A stretch of DNA of 64,000 nt from Batillaria attramentaria (GCA_018292915.2 JACVVK020000085.1:677001-741000), one strand, 5' to 3'; counted from the first letter of the stretch, positions 32,310 through 43,714 are shown. The notes: a model not told the origin generated them from the sequence alone. Made by a program: numbers and translations.

Positions 32310-32966
32310 GAAGACACCTCAGCAGTCACAGGAGATGGTACAGCCATGAACCGCTAAAAAGCTTCAGAGGTAACAGTCGGTGACCAGGTCTCTAAAGCCT
32401 GTGAGCTCATCTTCGCGCCGCCTGACCCAGATTTGGGCGACATCTGGTGGTGGGGGAGGTTGGCGCGCTGCACCGCAAGACACACAAGACGGATGGGTGG
32501 CGATCTGCCCGTGCTATAGAGCTATCCGCGGCTCCTCCTCTCTTGGGATCGTGGTTTTTACCGGCCATCGACTTCCCTTTTCCTTCCCCCTTCCCTGTCC
32601 CAACTCCATTCCCCCCCTTTGCCGATCGTAGGGGGGCGATTCCGGGGACCCCCCCAAGCAGACTTGGAATGATGGATGGGCAGCTTGTGGCGACGAGCGA
32701 ATGTCTCGAGCTTACTCCAGGGGGACGCCGGTATTTTGGGAGGAGGGAGTATTCAGAAGGGCGAGGATTTTCCCTTGTTGCTTCTGACTCTGGCTTATGT
32801 CACGATAAACGGATTCCTTGTGCATACTTTGAGAAAAGACTACTACCACTACCACCACCACCACTACTATTACTACCCTACCTACCTACCCTGCGGGAGG
32901 AGGGGGGGGGGCGCCTGTACTTTGGGGGGGGGGTAAAGAAAAAGCCTTAATCCACGCGCTTACGAG
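32310..32966. other. Intron sequence, nothing recognised
   Basis: G/C homopolymer runs and a CTACCACCAC-type stretch at 32848-32890. Open frames are not supported. Confidence 0.45.
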
Positions 32967-33101
32967 GGGTGGGGCGGGTGGGTGTTTGGGAGTTGAAGTC
33001 CTTTTTTCCACCACGGGGCCAAAAACGGGGCAAAGAGAAAAAGGCCAGCACAAATATGTGGCCCCAGCCGGGAATCGAACTCACGACCCGAGCACTGGGA
33101 G
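32967..33101 (-). repeat. SINE-R, truncated at the tRNA head
   Basis: Tail, body and B-box complement are present. It breaks off after GAGCACTGGGAGTT. Confidence 0.85.
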
Positions 33102-34273
33102 TTATTGTGTCTACGAATTTTCGTTCGGGACATGTCAATAAATACACCACCATTCAACCATCTCCATGTACATAATAGAGTGAAATACAGTAACATCCAC
33201 AAATCTCCATCTATTTTAATTTCTGTGCCGTGCAATATGGAATAAGTCTCCACACTGATGTCCAAAGAAATGTTCCTCGCACCGAGTCTGACCTCCCGAC
33301 ATGCCGCTGGCCTTTCCGCGCCCTTAGCGTCCACCACAATGTGGACCGTGCACGTCACGTGCACAGAAATGCGCATGCGTTTGCCGAAACCACCCCGGCT
33401 CATTTTCCTCTCAAGCCCCCTTTTTTATTTTAATTCTCCCTCGCAAGAACGCTTGACATGTGCCAGGTATTTTATGGGGATTAATTTCACTACTCGTTCG
33501 CTGCGGTAAAAAAACAACAAAAAACTTGACAGGTCAAAAGATGAGTTTCCTGCAGGAAAAAGACCTCGGCTTTTGTTCCAATTTTTATTCAACAGAATGG
33601 ATGACACTGGGCAAATTCTATTTCGCTCATCCTGTGCATCCATCTCTCTCTCTCCCCTCTCTCTTCATGTGGCCTTTTTCCTGTGCTGCACGGTAATACA
33701 ACCATCATCTCAAAAAGCGCCAAGGGTCATGGAATTGAAAGGCGCTTATATGCTCTTTTTTCCTGAGCTGCGTGAGAATATGTTTATATAGCGCAACCTG
33801 TATGGGCCACTGTCATCTTTACCTTCTAAAAACACACGGAAGCGGACGCACAAACGATGGTTTTTTGTTTTTTTTTGTTTTTTTTTCCCTGTGCTTGACA
33901 TACACGGATCCATACATTTCAACTTTCAAAGACCTGGTAAGGAAGCACATACTGGGAAGATGTAAAAAAATCAATCAAAGGTGCGTTGCTGGCCAAAGAC
34001 CACAAGAAAAGCAATGTCTGGAATACATTTGGAAGCAGCGAATGACTGACACACACGCAAAGGGAAGCTGGAAAAAGGCTGACACAAACCGTTGACTTGA
34101 GTTGCCGAGTGTGTTGTTTTAAAGAATGCGTGTGGAGGAGGGCAGGGTCGTATATAGATACTGTATGAAAGGGATTACCGTACCACTTTACCATACAACA
34201 AAACACCAAACGCCGGCTGGACAAGCTGAATACTGGGCAAGCAAAACTTTCAATTTTTACTTCAACACAACAC
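33102..34273. other. Intron sequence, nothing recognised
   Basis: No exon or repeat family identified beyond short CT and T runs. Confidence 0.45.
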
Positions 34274-34370
34274 TCAAGGCCAGCACAACTATTTGGCCCC
34301 AGCCGGGATTTGAACTCACAACACGAGCATTGAAAGTCCAACGCTCTACCATTCGGTTATCCCGGCTCCG
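34274..34370 (-). repeat. SINE-R fragment (tRNA head and partial body)
   Basis: Minus-strand remnant from GGCCAGCACAACTATTTGG to the head end CCCGGCTCC. Its 3' tail part is absent. Confidence 0.85.
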
Positions 34371-34385
34371 CTGATCAAGAAAGGA

Positions 34386-34560
34386 AGGTGGGTGGGTGGG
34401 TGTTTGGGAGTTTAACGTCCTTTTCCACCATACGGGTGATTTCAAAGACGGGGCAAAGCGATGAAAAAGCTAGCACAAATATTTGGCCCAAGCCGGGATA
34501 CGAACTCACGACCCGAGCATCGGAAGTCCAACGCTCTACCATTCGGCCATCCAGGCTCCA
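34386..34560 (-). repeat. SINE-R, full length, inserted beside an older SINE-R
   Basis: Complete copy flanked by the perfect 15-bp repeat CTGATCAAGAAAGGA at 34371-34385 and 34561-34575. That sequence lies immediately past the head of the older copy ending at 34370, so it shows a second insertion next to the first. Confidence 0.95.
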
Positions 34561-34699
34561 CTGATCAAGAAAGGAGATGAAGTAGCCCGGCACAACCCGC
34601 GCCCCCGCCCCCCCCCTTAGCTACACCTTCCTCGAAGTACAAGACAATATTCCAGTCTACAAAGGTCGTCACCTCCACCCTGCCCTCCCCAACCCCTTG

Positions 34700-34980
34700 T
34701 CCCAATGTCCCGCCCCGTGGCTCTCAGCCCTGGCAGCCTCCCTGGTAATGCAGGGAGTTATTATTCAGATTAGCTATTGATTAGCTGCTGGTGACAAACC
34801 GGTCACCGGCCCCGTTGTTATGCCGACAGCGAGGCTACTTCCTGTGGCCAATGGCAGTCACTTCCTGTCTGTGGCGAAGGGCGCCATGGGTAATTGGCGC
34901 GCCGATCCTTTCGGGAGGACATCGCCCAGGGGCGTATCCTCAGCAGCTACGTCGCTAGTTGTCAGAGGGGCTGCGATGAA
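34700..34980. other. Non-repetitive GC-balanced block, possible regulatory sequence
   Basis: A stretch free of simple repeats with AGATTAGCTATTGATTAGCT (homeodomain-like ATTA cores) and paired CTTCCTGT sites (ETS-like cores, near 34840-34868). It resembles the make-up of an intronic enhancer. Conservation cannot be tested from one sequence. Confidence 0.25.
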
Positions 34981-34989
34981 TATGTTTCC

Positions 34990-36430
34990 CTGACAGAAGG
35001 GAGCTCTTAAAAGTCTTGTTTTAAACGTGGGGTTCCTTCACTGAGGCTGACGGTTGTTGCACAGACAGCAAGAAATTCGGACGTCATCGTCACAAAACAA
35101 ACGAAGAGAAAAATCTATTAACGCCACCATCGTAATGAAGAACTTCTCCCTGTAAAATGCTAACAGTACAAAACATAATAATTTACACAAACGAGCTATG
35201 CCTGACGTTTGTACGAGGGGCGGGGGGGGGGGGGCGGCATGCAGTTTAATCCCAGTATTTCAGAAGCTGTGCCATTCCTGTTGTGGCCTGAATTTCCCGT
35301 AAATGGAAAGCAGACATTGAATTTTATTTACTGATATTCATAAATTTATGTATAATCACACACAACAGATGTTGCTATGCGTGTGACGATTCGCTAAAAT
35401 AAAAAAGGGGAGGGGGGGGGGGGCGAGACGAAATATCCCGATAAAAACAGAAAACAAAACAAAAAACAACAGAACAACAAAAAACAAAACGTGTTCTTCA
35501 TACAAAAGAAACTTTAAAGCAATACTCCTTGCCCCCAATAAACCGTCATCCAAGACAGGCAAGCCCCACTCCTCCCCCGTCCCAACCCCCCTCCTCCATC
35601 TTTCATCCCTATTCGTTTTCCACGAGTAGGACGTGGCGGGCAGGTCTCAATTTTGGCCCGACACTGGAGGATTTTTGATTGGGCAGTGAGTGATCGTGAA
35701 GCAGGCGGCCAGACGGACTGAGGGGTCAACTCCACGTCTAGATGGAGTGGGACCGGGCCGACTCGAGTCCCCCCAGCTCCTTGTCGTCACCTTCGCGGTC
35801 CCTGCTACGTTCCCAGGCCCATCCTCTCCCATCTCCCCCCACTATATACTACGGCGAGTTGCTCCTGGGAGGCTGTCGAGTCGATGCCGCCCAATTCCGT
35901 CCCGGGCCTCTCTGGGATTCTCTTTGGTGGTAATGGAATTATGGATCTGCAAGGTTCCTAATCAACGGTATATACGGTGGCTAAGACCTGTTAAACGCGG
36001 TCTCTGTGCACTGCTCGATGACAATGGAGTAGCGAGGGGCAGGATGGGATGGGGCTGTTAGGAAACCAGTCCCGGCCATCTCGCAATGAGAGAGCTTGTT
36101 AGACAACCCTTTTTCATGTCCAACTGGGGGATTTGAATCTGACAGTAGAGAAGAGTGAAACGGAAAGCCGAGCAGAGCACTTCAGAGGGCATTTGATAAA
36201 GGGTTATACATGTCTGAAAGCCGTCCAGTAATAAGGGCAGCCGGAGCGCAGGCTTAGTCCTAAAGAATGGCTGAACTGTGCCTCTGCTGACATTCTTCCA
36301 AAACCTCTACAACACCAGCACTGTCCCTAAGAATATCCCCTCGCTGGAGCTGTACATAATCATGGCCCAGCACTTTTCTACGAAACTCTGAATCTTCTAC
36401 GTTCACTACCACAAACACCAAGAACGAAAT
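34990..36430. other. Intron sequence, nothing coding
   Basis: G runs near 35221-35235 and 35411-35423 and A-rich low complexity near 35455-35490. No splice-supported exon. Confidence 0.45.
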
Positions 36431-36438
36431 GAAGGGTA

Positions 36439-36612
36439 GGGTGAGGTGGGTGTTTAGGAATTTAACGTCCTTTTCCACCAAGAAAGGGTGATAGCAAAGA
36501 CGGGGCAACGAGAAAATGGCCAGCACAAATATGTGGCCCCAGCCGGGATTCGAATTCACGACCCGAGCAGTGAGAGTCCAATGCCCTACCATTCGACTAT
36601 CCCGGCCCCCCA
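36439..36612 (-). repeat. SINE-R, nearly complete
   Basis: Tail (GAGGTGGGTGTTTAGGAATT), body and tRNA head complement (CTACCATTCGACTATCCCGG) are all present. No clear target duplication. Confidence 0.88.
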
Positions 36613-36774
36613 TGCTTTTAGCAGATGATGATGATGATGATGACTTGATACAGCGCACGGTTCCACCATGAGCGCGAACGACGCTTTGGGGAGGTTTTGA
36701 ACGAAGAAAGGGGGGAAAAACCACGCACATTAAGACTGTGTATAATCATGATACATATACTACGAACTACTCAC

Positions 36775-36922
36775 AGGGCAGGATGTCGGTGTAGCGATTC
36801 TTGCGAGTGTTGGAGGGGTCGTTAGCCACGGTGGTGCTGCAAGGGTCCGCTTGGTACGCCGCCAGCGCCTCCCACTCCTGCTCCAGACGGTCCTGGTTTT
36901 TCAGGTGGTCCTCCATGTACGA
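36775..36922 (-). CDS. PTPRN: PTPRN/IA-2-like receptor phosphatase, 148-nt exon
   Basis: Acceptor TGTTACAG, donor CCCT|GTGAGT. It encodes S, YMEDHLKNQDRLEQEWEAL, AAYQADPCSTTVANDPSNTR and KNRYTDILP, plus the first base of a Tyr codon. YMEDHLKN-DRL-EW--L-AYQ is the N-terminal edge of the IA-2 phosphatase domain, and KNR--D-LPYDH is a general PTP motif. The stretch after AYQA is variable in the family. Confidence 0.97.
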
Positions 36923-37007
36923 CTGTAACACAAGAACAGTTGGTGGGTCAGTTTTTTAATTTAAAAAAAAAAGAAAAACAGTTTCACGATTCGTGCGTGC
37001 GTGTATT

Positions 37008-37500
37008 CGACGACTCCACTCGGGAAGTCTCGAGGCCAAAGCACCGCCCCCTTTACTCTGCCGTTTATTGGCAAAACACAGTACGTCCATGACGTCACTG
37101 AGTGGGGAAAAGGGTTGATTTCAAGATGAAAGAGATTGACGTCATGGTCTTTTCCCTAAAACGACGTCAATGGACTTGCTGCTTTCTTTCCACGTTTCGG
37201 TCATATCAAACTACACGTGCTTCCCTCATTCTAGTGTCTGGCAAAACGTTTGCCAGACCATGCCATGTGTTGTGCTCATTATGCCGCGGGACGCGATTGG
37301 CTGAATTCTGGAGGCTCGGCCCTTTTGATTGACAGGGGTGGGTGGGTGTTTGGGAGTTTAACGTCCTTTTCCACCACATAAGGGTGATATCAAAGACGGG
37401 GCAACGAGAAAAAAAAAGGCCAGCACAAATATTTGTCCCCAGCCGGCGGGATTCGAACTCACGACTCGAGCATTTGATTGACAGGGATTGGACCAGGTGG
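37008..37500. mobile_element. TIR-A element, copy 2, with SINE insertion
   Basis: Inverted relative to 3872-4610, it starts CGACGACTCCACTCGGGAAG. A single unit comparable to the 45-bp repeat follows (TTTATTGGCAAAACACA and flanks). The shared body with GTCTGGCAAAC.TT, GGGAAGCACGTGTA and two TGACGTCA sites (37090-37097, 37137-37144) comes next. The far end is interrupted by a SINE-R at 37338-37472. It lies 85 bp outside the exon at 36775-36922. Confidence 0.78.
37338..37472 (-). repeat. SINE-R, 5'-truncated, inserted into TIR-A
   Basis: Tail to B box only. It is flanked by the 14-bp direct repeat TTTGATTGACAGGG at 37324-37337 and 37473-37486. The truncated head together with a perfect duplication indicates incomplete reverse transcription at insertion. 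Confidence 0.93.
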
Positions 37501-37793
37501 TGTGGTTTTGTAACTGCGTGTCTCTTGTAGTAGAAAAAAGGAGTGAAGTCTGGGATCTGGGCGGGTGGTTTAGTCAAGCTGTAGTAGTTCCCGGGACACT
37601 TGATCGACTCTTACAATCAGTAGCGTCTGTCTGCATGTCAGTCTGCTCGTCTGCTGAAAATTGGGTCCTAAAGTTTCGGCTGATGGAGTTCCCCTTACTC
37701 GACAGTTCCTCGGCACAGGCTTCGACTGGTTCTGCCGTGTGGCAGGGTTGTTACCGGGGGTGGGGGTGGGGTGGGTAGGTGGGTGGGGGGGGG

Positions 37794-37805
37794 GGAGAGA
37801 GAGAG

Positions 37806-37837
<32 letters not shown>

Positions 37838-37992
37838 GGTGGGATGGGTGGGTGTTTGGGGGTTTAACGTCCTTTTCCACCACATACGGGTGATATCAAA
37901 GCCAGCACACATATTTGGCCCCAGCCGGGATACGAACTCACGACCCGAGCATTAGAAGTCCAACGCTCTACCATTCGGCCACCCCGGCTCCC

Positions 37993-38040
<48 letters not shown>
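37794..38040. repeat. (GA)n tract interrupted by SINE-R
   Basis: GA-rich repeat at 37794-37838 and GA at 37995-38040, with a minus-strand SINE-R (37839-37994) between. The SINE body has a short deletion around GATATCAAAGCCAGCAC. It apparently inserted into a GA microsatellite. Confidence 0.9.
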
Positions 38041-38044
<4 letters not shown>

Positions 38045-38188
38045 CAATGAATCAATAAAACCAATGAAACTTTATTTTACACCGGTAAAGGCAGTTAACA
38101 GTCAATTTTCATACCTGCCGCCGTTGCTAAAGATTACTGGTGTCTAATTAATCAAAGGGAATAAAAGAAGAACATAAGAGCAGCTGTT

Positions 38189-38190
<2 letters not shown>

Positions 38191-38240
<50 letters not shown>
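38191..38240. repeat. (CA)n microsatellite
   Basis: Perfect CA tract of about 50 bp. Confidence 0.96.
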
Positions 38241-38391
38241 CAACACACTACACACATTTACTCACTAAAAATGCACATCGACCAAATTAAAAAAAAACCA
38301 AAACAATAACAACAAACAAACACAAAAAGAGAAGAATGAAACAGCAGGCGACCAGACAGCATTCAGTCAATCAGACAAGATTAATGAAGCA

Positions 38392-38399
38392 GAGAGAGG

Positions 38400-38439
<40 letters not shown>

Positions 38440-38447
38440 AGAGAGAC
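38392..38447. repeat. (GA)n microsatellite
   Basis: GA tract with two GGA interruptions. Confidence 0.94.
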
Positions 38448-38802
38448 GCGCACCCAACCGTTCCTTTGCCATCCTACCCATTTTATTGTGTAGACATTTG
38501 TTTCCACAGCAAAGCACGTCTGATCTCATAAAATTCAAGAGTATTACGAGAGCACCTATAGCCTGCCCTTTCTCCTGGGACCACAGCCCTCTGCAGCAGT
38601 ACACAGACCGGCCCTAAAAATGCGCGCGCAAGCAAGGAAAACAATCTGTTAATTCTTCGGGCCCGAGTCCTCACCCCCCAGATCCGAGCAAACACGACGA
38701 CAAGGCCCGGCGCCACTGAAAGTAAACACGGCAAAGTGGGACCATGCATTTGTAATGCCCTGTGCGCTCCTCAATTACGATCCTGTCCAAGTTTTAATCA
38801 CG

Positions 38803-38825
38803 TTTTTTTTTTTTTTTTTTTTTTT
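38803..38825. repeat. Poly-T tract
   Basis: About 22 T within otherwise unrecognised intron sequence (38448-38965). Confidence 0.8.
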
Positions 38826-38965
38826 CCGTCAGCCGTTCGTTTTGACTGATGCAACGATGTCCATGGGGTGGATTTTGTAAATGGCTCAGTTGACGTACAT
38901 GTAGTATATAAGAAGACGAACTTTTCAATCATGTATTTATTTTAGCTTGCTCTGTACTGGTGTGG

Positions 38966-39150
38966 GAGCCTGGATAGCTGAACGGTAGAGCGTTGGGCTT
39001 TCAATGCTTGGGTCGTGAGTTCGAAACCCGTTTGGGATAAATTATTTGCGCTGGTCTTTTTTTTTTTTTTTTTTTTTTTCTCGCTGTCCAGTCTTTGATA
39101 TCACCCATAGGTGGTGACAAAGGACGTTTCACTCAAGAACACCCACTCTC
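38966..39150 (+). repeat. SINE-R, diverged, with poly-T expansion
   Basis: Plus-strand copy beginning GGGAGCCTGGATAGCTGAAC with B box GTGAGTTCGAAACCC. A run of about 22 T (39058-39079) has expanded in the CTTTTT position of the body. Confidence 0.85.
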
Positions 39151-39261
39151 TCACCTTGTACTAGTGTATTAAGGTTTTGTGAACCTGTTCAACCATGTTA
39201 GGTGTGTCGTACTTCATGTTTGCTTACTATACTAATCGAATTCAATTGTTTCAACTCCCCC

Positions 39262-39370
39262 GTAGGGCCATATATTTGTGCTGGCTTTTTCATCGTTGCC
39301 CCGTCTTTGGTATCACCCGGTATGTGGTGTGAAAAGGACGTTAAACCCCCAAACCCCCACCCACCCACCC
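39262..39370 (+). repeat. SINE-R, 5'-truncated
   Basis: Body from ATATTTGTGCTGGCTTTTTC to a complete CCACCCACCCACCC tail. The tRNA head is absent. Confidence 0.88.
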
Positions 39371-40150
39371 CAAACCCCATTCCCACCCCGATCATACACA
39401 CACCCACACACTCCCTAAAAAGTACACAAATGACAAACAGCAAAACAAAAACCAGTACATGTGCGTACCGGCTACAACAAGACCTCCCCCCAAACCCCCG
39501 GGATGTTTTGTTTGTAGGAGACATCCCCACATTTAACACTAGCAATAAGAATCCCAAAGAGAAGGTATCAGAGTCGCTATAATGAAAGATATTAGACATT
39601 CTGCTTTGTCGTTAGAAAATTCAATCAACAGGCTCAAGGAGAGTTGTAGCATCAGTTGAGTCTAAACGTGATAGGCACCTAGCCCCTATCAACATTTCAC
39701 TGAAGAGTTACGTCCTCGAAATAAATCTGTTTAAATCAAGGGTCACAACAGTACTTCGCAGGAATGGACATGTATCGTTCAATCAGGGGATTACACAATC
39801 TTCAGCTGTTCTTCCCTCCCCCGCTGCGATATCGCGCTTCCAACACTCGCGACAGTCCCTAATCAGCATTCAGACCGTTTCTGCAGCTGTGGTTGCTGGG
39901 GGCAGCGATCGCCACGCGAGGGGCAAATGAACAAAGTTGTAATATTCATTCCGCAAAAAACACAGCCTTCCCAGTATCTGGTGGAATTCCATCATTGATT
40001 TTGTGGAAAAGTCCGTCAATTCTTGCGAGAGATGATTACCGGGAGGGCGGGCTTAAAATCAATATTTAATTAAACAATGCACCAGGGCATTTTGTCGTCG
40101 TGCTTTTTCCTTTGAAATTCAGATGCTATGCTTCACACTGCATTGGGGTT
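39371..40150. other. Intron sequence, nothing recognised
   Basis: No repeat family or splice-supported exon identified. Confidence 0.45.
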
Positions 40151-40159
40151 GTGTGCTAT

Positions 40160-40191
40160 CTTTTCTCTTCTCAGTGCAATGCTTAAACTTG

Positions 40192-40252
<61 letters not shown>

Positions 40253-40660
40253 CAAAATCTGATTTTTTTCAAAATTCTTCACTGTTCGTCGCCAGTCAAG
40301 TTTTAAATTTCACATTTGCTGTGCGCTATCTATTCTCAGCGCAATATGCTAAAAACCCAGTTTAAAAAATGATTTTGACAAAATTGTTCATCGTCAGACA
40401 AGTTTTCATTTTCGCATTCAAACGTTGTCGTACGCTATCTCCTCTCAGCGAAATGCAAGAAAATCGTTTGAGAAACTGAAATTTGATTTATACAAAATTT
40501 TTCATTGTTCGTCGTCAGCCAAGTTTTCAATTTCATATCTATCTTTTCTCAACGCAATATGCTAACACAGTTTGAGAGAAAAAAGTCATAATCTGATTTT
40601 GACAAAATCTTTCACTGTCCGTCGTCAGTGAAGGCTTAAATTTCATGTTTCCACCCTCGG
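40160..40660. repeat. Tandem array, unit about 115-130 bp, four copies
   Basis: Each unit carries a CTATCT.TTCTCAGCGCAAT-type block, a GTTTGAGA block, an AAT.TGATTTT.ACAAAAT block and TTCGTCGTCAG..AAGTTTT. A (GA)n tract (40195-40250) sits in the first unit at its GTTTGAGA block, suggesting that the microsatellite grew from it. Confidence 0.85.
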
Positions 40661-41425
40661 CTAAGATTTCATTGCAAAAAAATCCGAAACAGGGACATCG
40701 AGAACATCTGAAAGAATTTACAGAACTACACCAACCCATTCAGTGTAAATGGGGGGCCATCCATTATGCACAAGTTCCATTGTAGTGTAATCAGCGAATC
40801 TGAAATCCAAGCGTGGCTTTCATGCATTGTATAACTGAACAAAAGCAACATAGCTGCAATGCAGATCTTTCGATAAAACATCCCTGCTAAAACTAGACGC
40901 CCAGATATTCGATTCTGGACGCACTTCGTGAAAAATGGACCCGATTTTCCCAAAGAGTTTCGCCCTATCAGGCCCACTATAAGCGAACACTGTACGCATT
41001 TGAATTGGCAATAAAGACGATGGAATAACTGAGTGGGAGAGAGAGCAAAGACTATAAAACTCCATCTGGAGATCTGTAAATGTTGCTGTGGTGACGTGGA
41101 TGCGTTGACGCGGTGTGAAAAAAATTTTGACGGCTCCAACCTTTCTGATTTAACATTAGGTTTTGATATTATTGACTGTAACGGCAGTCAGATATTCTCA
41201 AAGGAGGATATTTCTGTTTCAGGCATTTAGTCAACTGCTAAAAACAAGAATCCGTACCGACATTATCTCTATATAGCCCATGCAAAAATGGCATTTTTAT
41301 TTGAAATCTTCGAATGACTAGAAGCCAGTTGAAGCCACTATTATGCAATGTGCATAGTTCTCGCGCCTAGCGGGAAGGTCCACGCCTCGCGTAATCATGG
41401 CTTATAATTGGCTCCTCCTAAAAGA
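40661..41425. other. Intron sequence, nothing recognised
   Basis: No exon with splice support. The part 41320-41400 shares loose similarity with 52855-52910 (GAAGCCACTATTA against CAAGCCACTATTA). Confidence 0.4.
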
Positions 41426-41522
41426 AAACCAGTACAAATATTGGGCCCCAGCCGGGATTCGAACTCACGGCCCGAGCATTGGGAGTCAACGCTCTATCAT
41501 TCGGGTGCTATCCCGGCTCCCC
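41426..41522 (-). repeat. SINE-R fragment (tRNA head)
   Basis: Minus-strand head and early body, AGCCGGGATTCGAACTCACG to CCCGGCTCCCC. The tail is missing. Confidence 0.85.
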
Positions 41523-41536
41523 ACATAGCAGCTGAA

Positions 41537-41719
41537 TCAAGGGGGAGGAAATACAGTAATGACCTCGTCAAAAGCTAGTCCAAGTGTTTTCAAGTCACAT
41601 TTCAAACGATCAATGTACGTCGAGTCTCTCAGACCGGTAGGAAAGTCGTTCCAGAGTAATGGGACAACGAAGCTAAACCCGCGTTCGCCTTTTGTCTTGA
41701 CCATCAACGAAACGTACCG
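41537..41719 (-). mobile_element. LINE fragment, reverse-transcriptase polyprotein C-terminus
   Basis: On the minus strand the frame reads KGERGFSFVVPLLWNDFP, TGLRDSTYIDRLKCDLKTLG and LAFDEV before a stop at 41537-41539. The pattern R-FSF--P-LWN-LP--LR----ID-FK--LKT is the C-terminus of a common LINE family, distinct in sequence from the element at 31570. Only about 60 residues remain. Confidence 0.75.
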
Positions 41720-42260
41720 TACACATTGTCCTCGATATCACCGGCATCTCGACCCTGCTGTCACCGCCTCTTCAGCACGCCGACAGCACGTGCGCACCGC
41801 AGCTGGACGTTTAGGATTTCTTGTGCAAGTCGGCCCATCAAAAATGCATGAGGGCAAGAATTGGCCGCTCGTGTCCACCGTGAAAGGACGTTCTCTTTAT
41901 CGCCACCTCCCATCGACTCCAGGGCCACCACGGTGTGGGAGAGTGGAGTCCGGCCGAGAGAACAAAGAGATGCGATCAGCGGACGCCAGGAACCGGTCAA
42001 TTGATCTTCATCATTAAGATTCCCAGGATTGGTGAAGACCCCCCCCTCCTCCCCACCCCCTTCCGCGCCACACACACATGACCCAAATCTTTGGATGGCC
42101 AGTGCTTTCACCAGAGGTCAATGTTCACTGAGCACAGCGAGACAGACAGAATCGGGAGGATGGGGGAGAATCTAGGACTGAACTCCACCTGGATCACGAA
42201 ACGTCGCTGTTCATCGAAGCGTTTCGTGAAGCCCAAATGCCTCTCGCAGCCTGTTCTCAC

Positions 42261-42586
42261 TAAAGCCTGCTCTTAATTGGGCACAGCGCACGAAACACAC
42301 ATGTGCACACCACAGTCGTTGCGCTCGGTGTGTCTACTAACTACAAAACTGAAAACAGCTGTGCTCGGTGTCAAACCGATTGAAGATGCACTGTTCGCCA
42401 TGTTTGCGAGCCGAGTGAGGTAGCACAGCCAATCAGAATCTGTTGTGGAAACCACAGTCACAGCTGTGGCTATTTGAAATCCAGGTAGCTGTGATGACGC
42501 CACAGCGGCGGAAACCCCCAAAATCACACCTGTGTGATTCGCACTGTCAGTGGCGCTCCACAGTGCCCGGTTAAGAGCCGGCTTAA
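42261..42586. mobile_element. TIR element TIR-B, copy 1
   Basis: Ends TAAAGCCTGCTCTTAATTGG and the inverted CCGGTTAAGAGCCGGCTTAA. It shares its whole body with 44838-45163, including ACCGATTGAAGATGCACTGT and CCACAGCGGCGGAAACCCCC. No coding frame. A non-autonomous DNA transposon (MITE) about 0.32 kb long. Confidence 0.85.
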
Positions 42587-42599
42587 TGCAGAACAACCG

Positions 42600-43700
42600 C
42601 TAAGGTAGTGCTGGCAATACCCAAAATGACTACACGCGCTGTGAGTTTCTTTGTTGCTATGGGGGAATGGCAAAACTAGAGGAATCTTTAAACCCCAGTC
42701 AAGTTGGACCTGTTTTCCGATTGGCTAGACGGTTCACTTTGGAAAGGAGTAATTCTTCGGAAACGCTTCGGAATCGCAGCGCATGTCACCTAACAGCCGT
42801 GCCTGTCACCTTGCCTGCACTGGCTGGTCGGTCATTGAAGGGTGTGTTGCGGCGAGCTCAGCAACTGAGAACGAGTCAAGACCTGCAACTACTCTGTCAC
42901 ACTCCCAAATCCTGGCTCACAATGCGCGCGCCGATTTCTTCTTTCGTCTTACCTCTGCCACTGCTGGTAATTACTACGCGTAACTAGGTCGACCCGTGCA
43001 CTGCGTGTTTGACTCGTAAGCGCCGAAAACCTCTCCGCCAAAAGGATCCACAATCTTTTCGCTCAAACCGTCTTTCTTCCAAGCGCTTCCTAGAGTTCGC
43101 ATTGGTTTACGGGGGGACCTCTCCGAGACACACGAAACAACCCTGCGCTTTCACGGGTTACTGGAACCGATGCACTATGTCAACAATTGATCACATCCGC
43201 TTTGACCGCGAAACGCGAGCCTAGTTTGATTCTTTTCCGTTTAGCTGTACATTTTTAGCGTGTTGTTAACAGGTTTAATAGCAGCGTAGACACCCATAAT
43301 TATATTGCCAAATACACGAAGGACACCAGATGAAAAATGGCGCTTTTCCGCCAATTTTCAAAACTGTGGCTGAGACTAGAAGTTGATGACGTCACAGTCG
43401 AAGCGAGCTGTGTGGAGCTGGTTGTCCCTGTTATACCAACAAACGCGGAACTGAACGTGACGTTGCTATTGTTGTTCCCCTAATTTGCAGTGAGCCGGTC
43501 CTTGGCAGAGGGCAAACATTCTCATGAAATAACACACCAAACCGATTCACGCCGCTTAACAACGCACTGACGATAAAACGCATTCCCACACCAAGGTCCA
43601 CACATTTCACACGCGCCGTGGTGAAACGTTAGAAACAGTGGACACCATACACCGCATGCGCAAAGCAGCTATCAAAACATATTATGAAAATCGCGAGAAA
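42600..43700. other. Intron sequence, nothing recognised
   Basis: An open plus-strand frame at 42667-42987 has no motif or convincing splice context. No repeats identified. Confidence 0.4.
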
Positions 43701-43714
43701 GGGTGAGTGCGTGA

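Noticed and set aside
35690..36061. 123-codon plus-strand frame
   Set aside because: GC-rich stretch with overlapping frames on both strands, no splice signals and no recognisable domain, inside a phosphatase intron.
41559..42017. 152-codon plus-strand frame
   Set aside because: Its left part is the antisense of a LINE C-terminal coding fragment on the minus strand.
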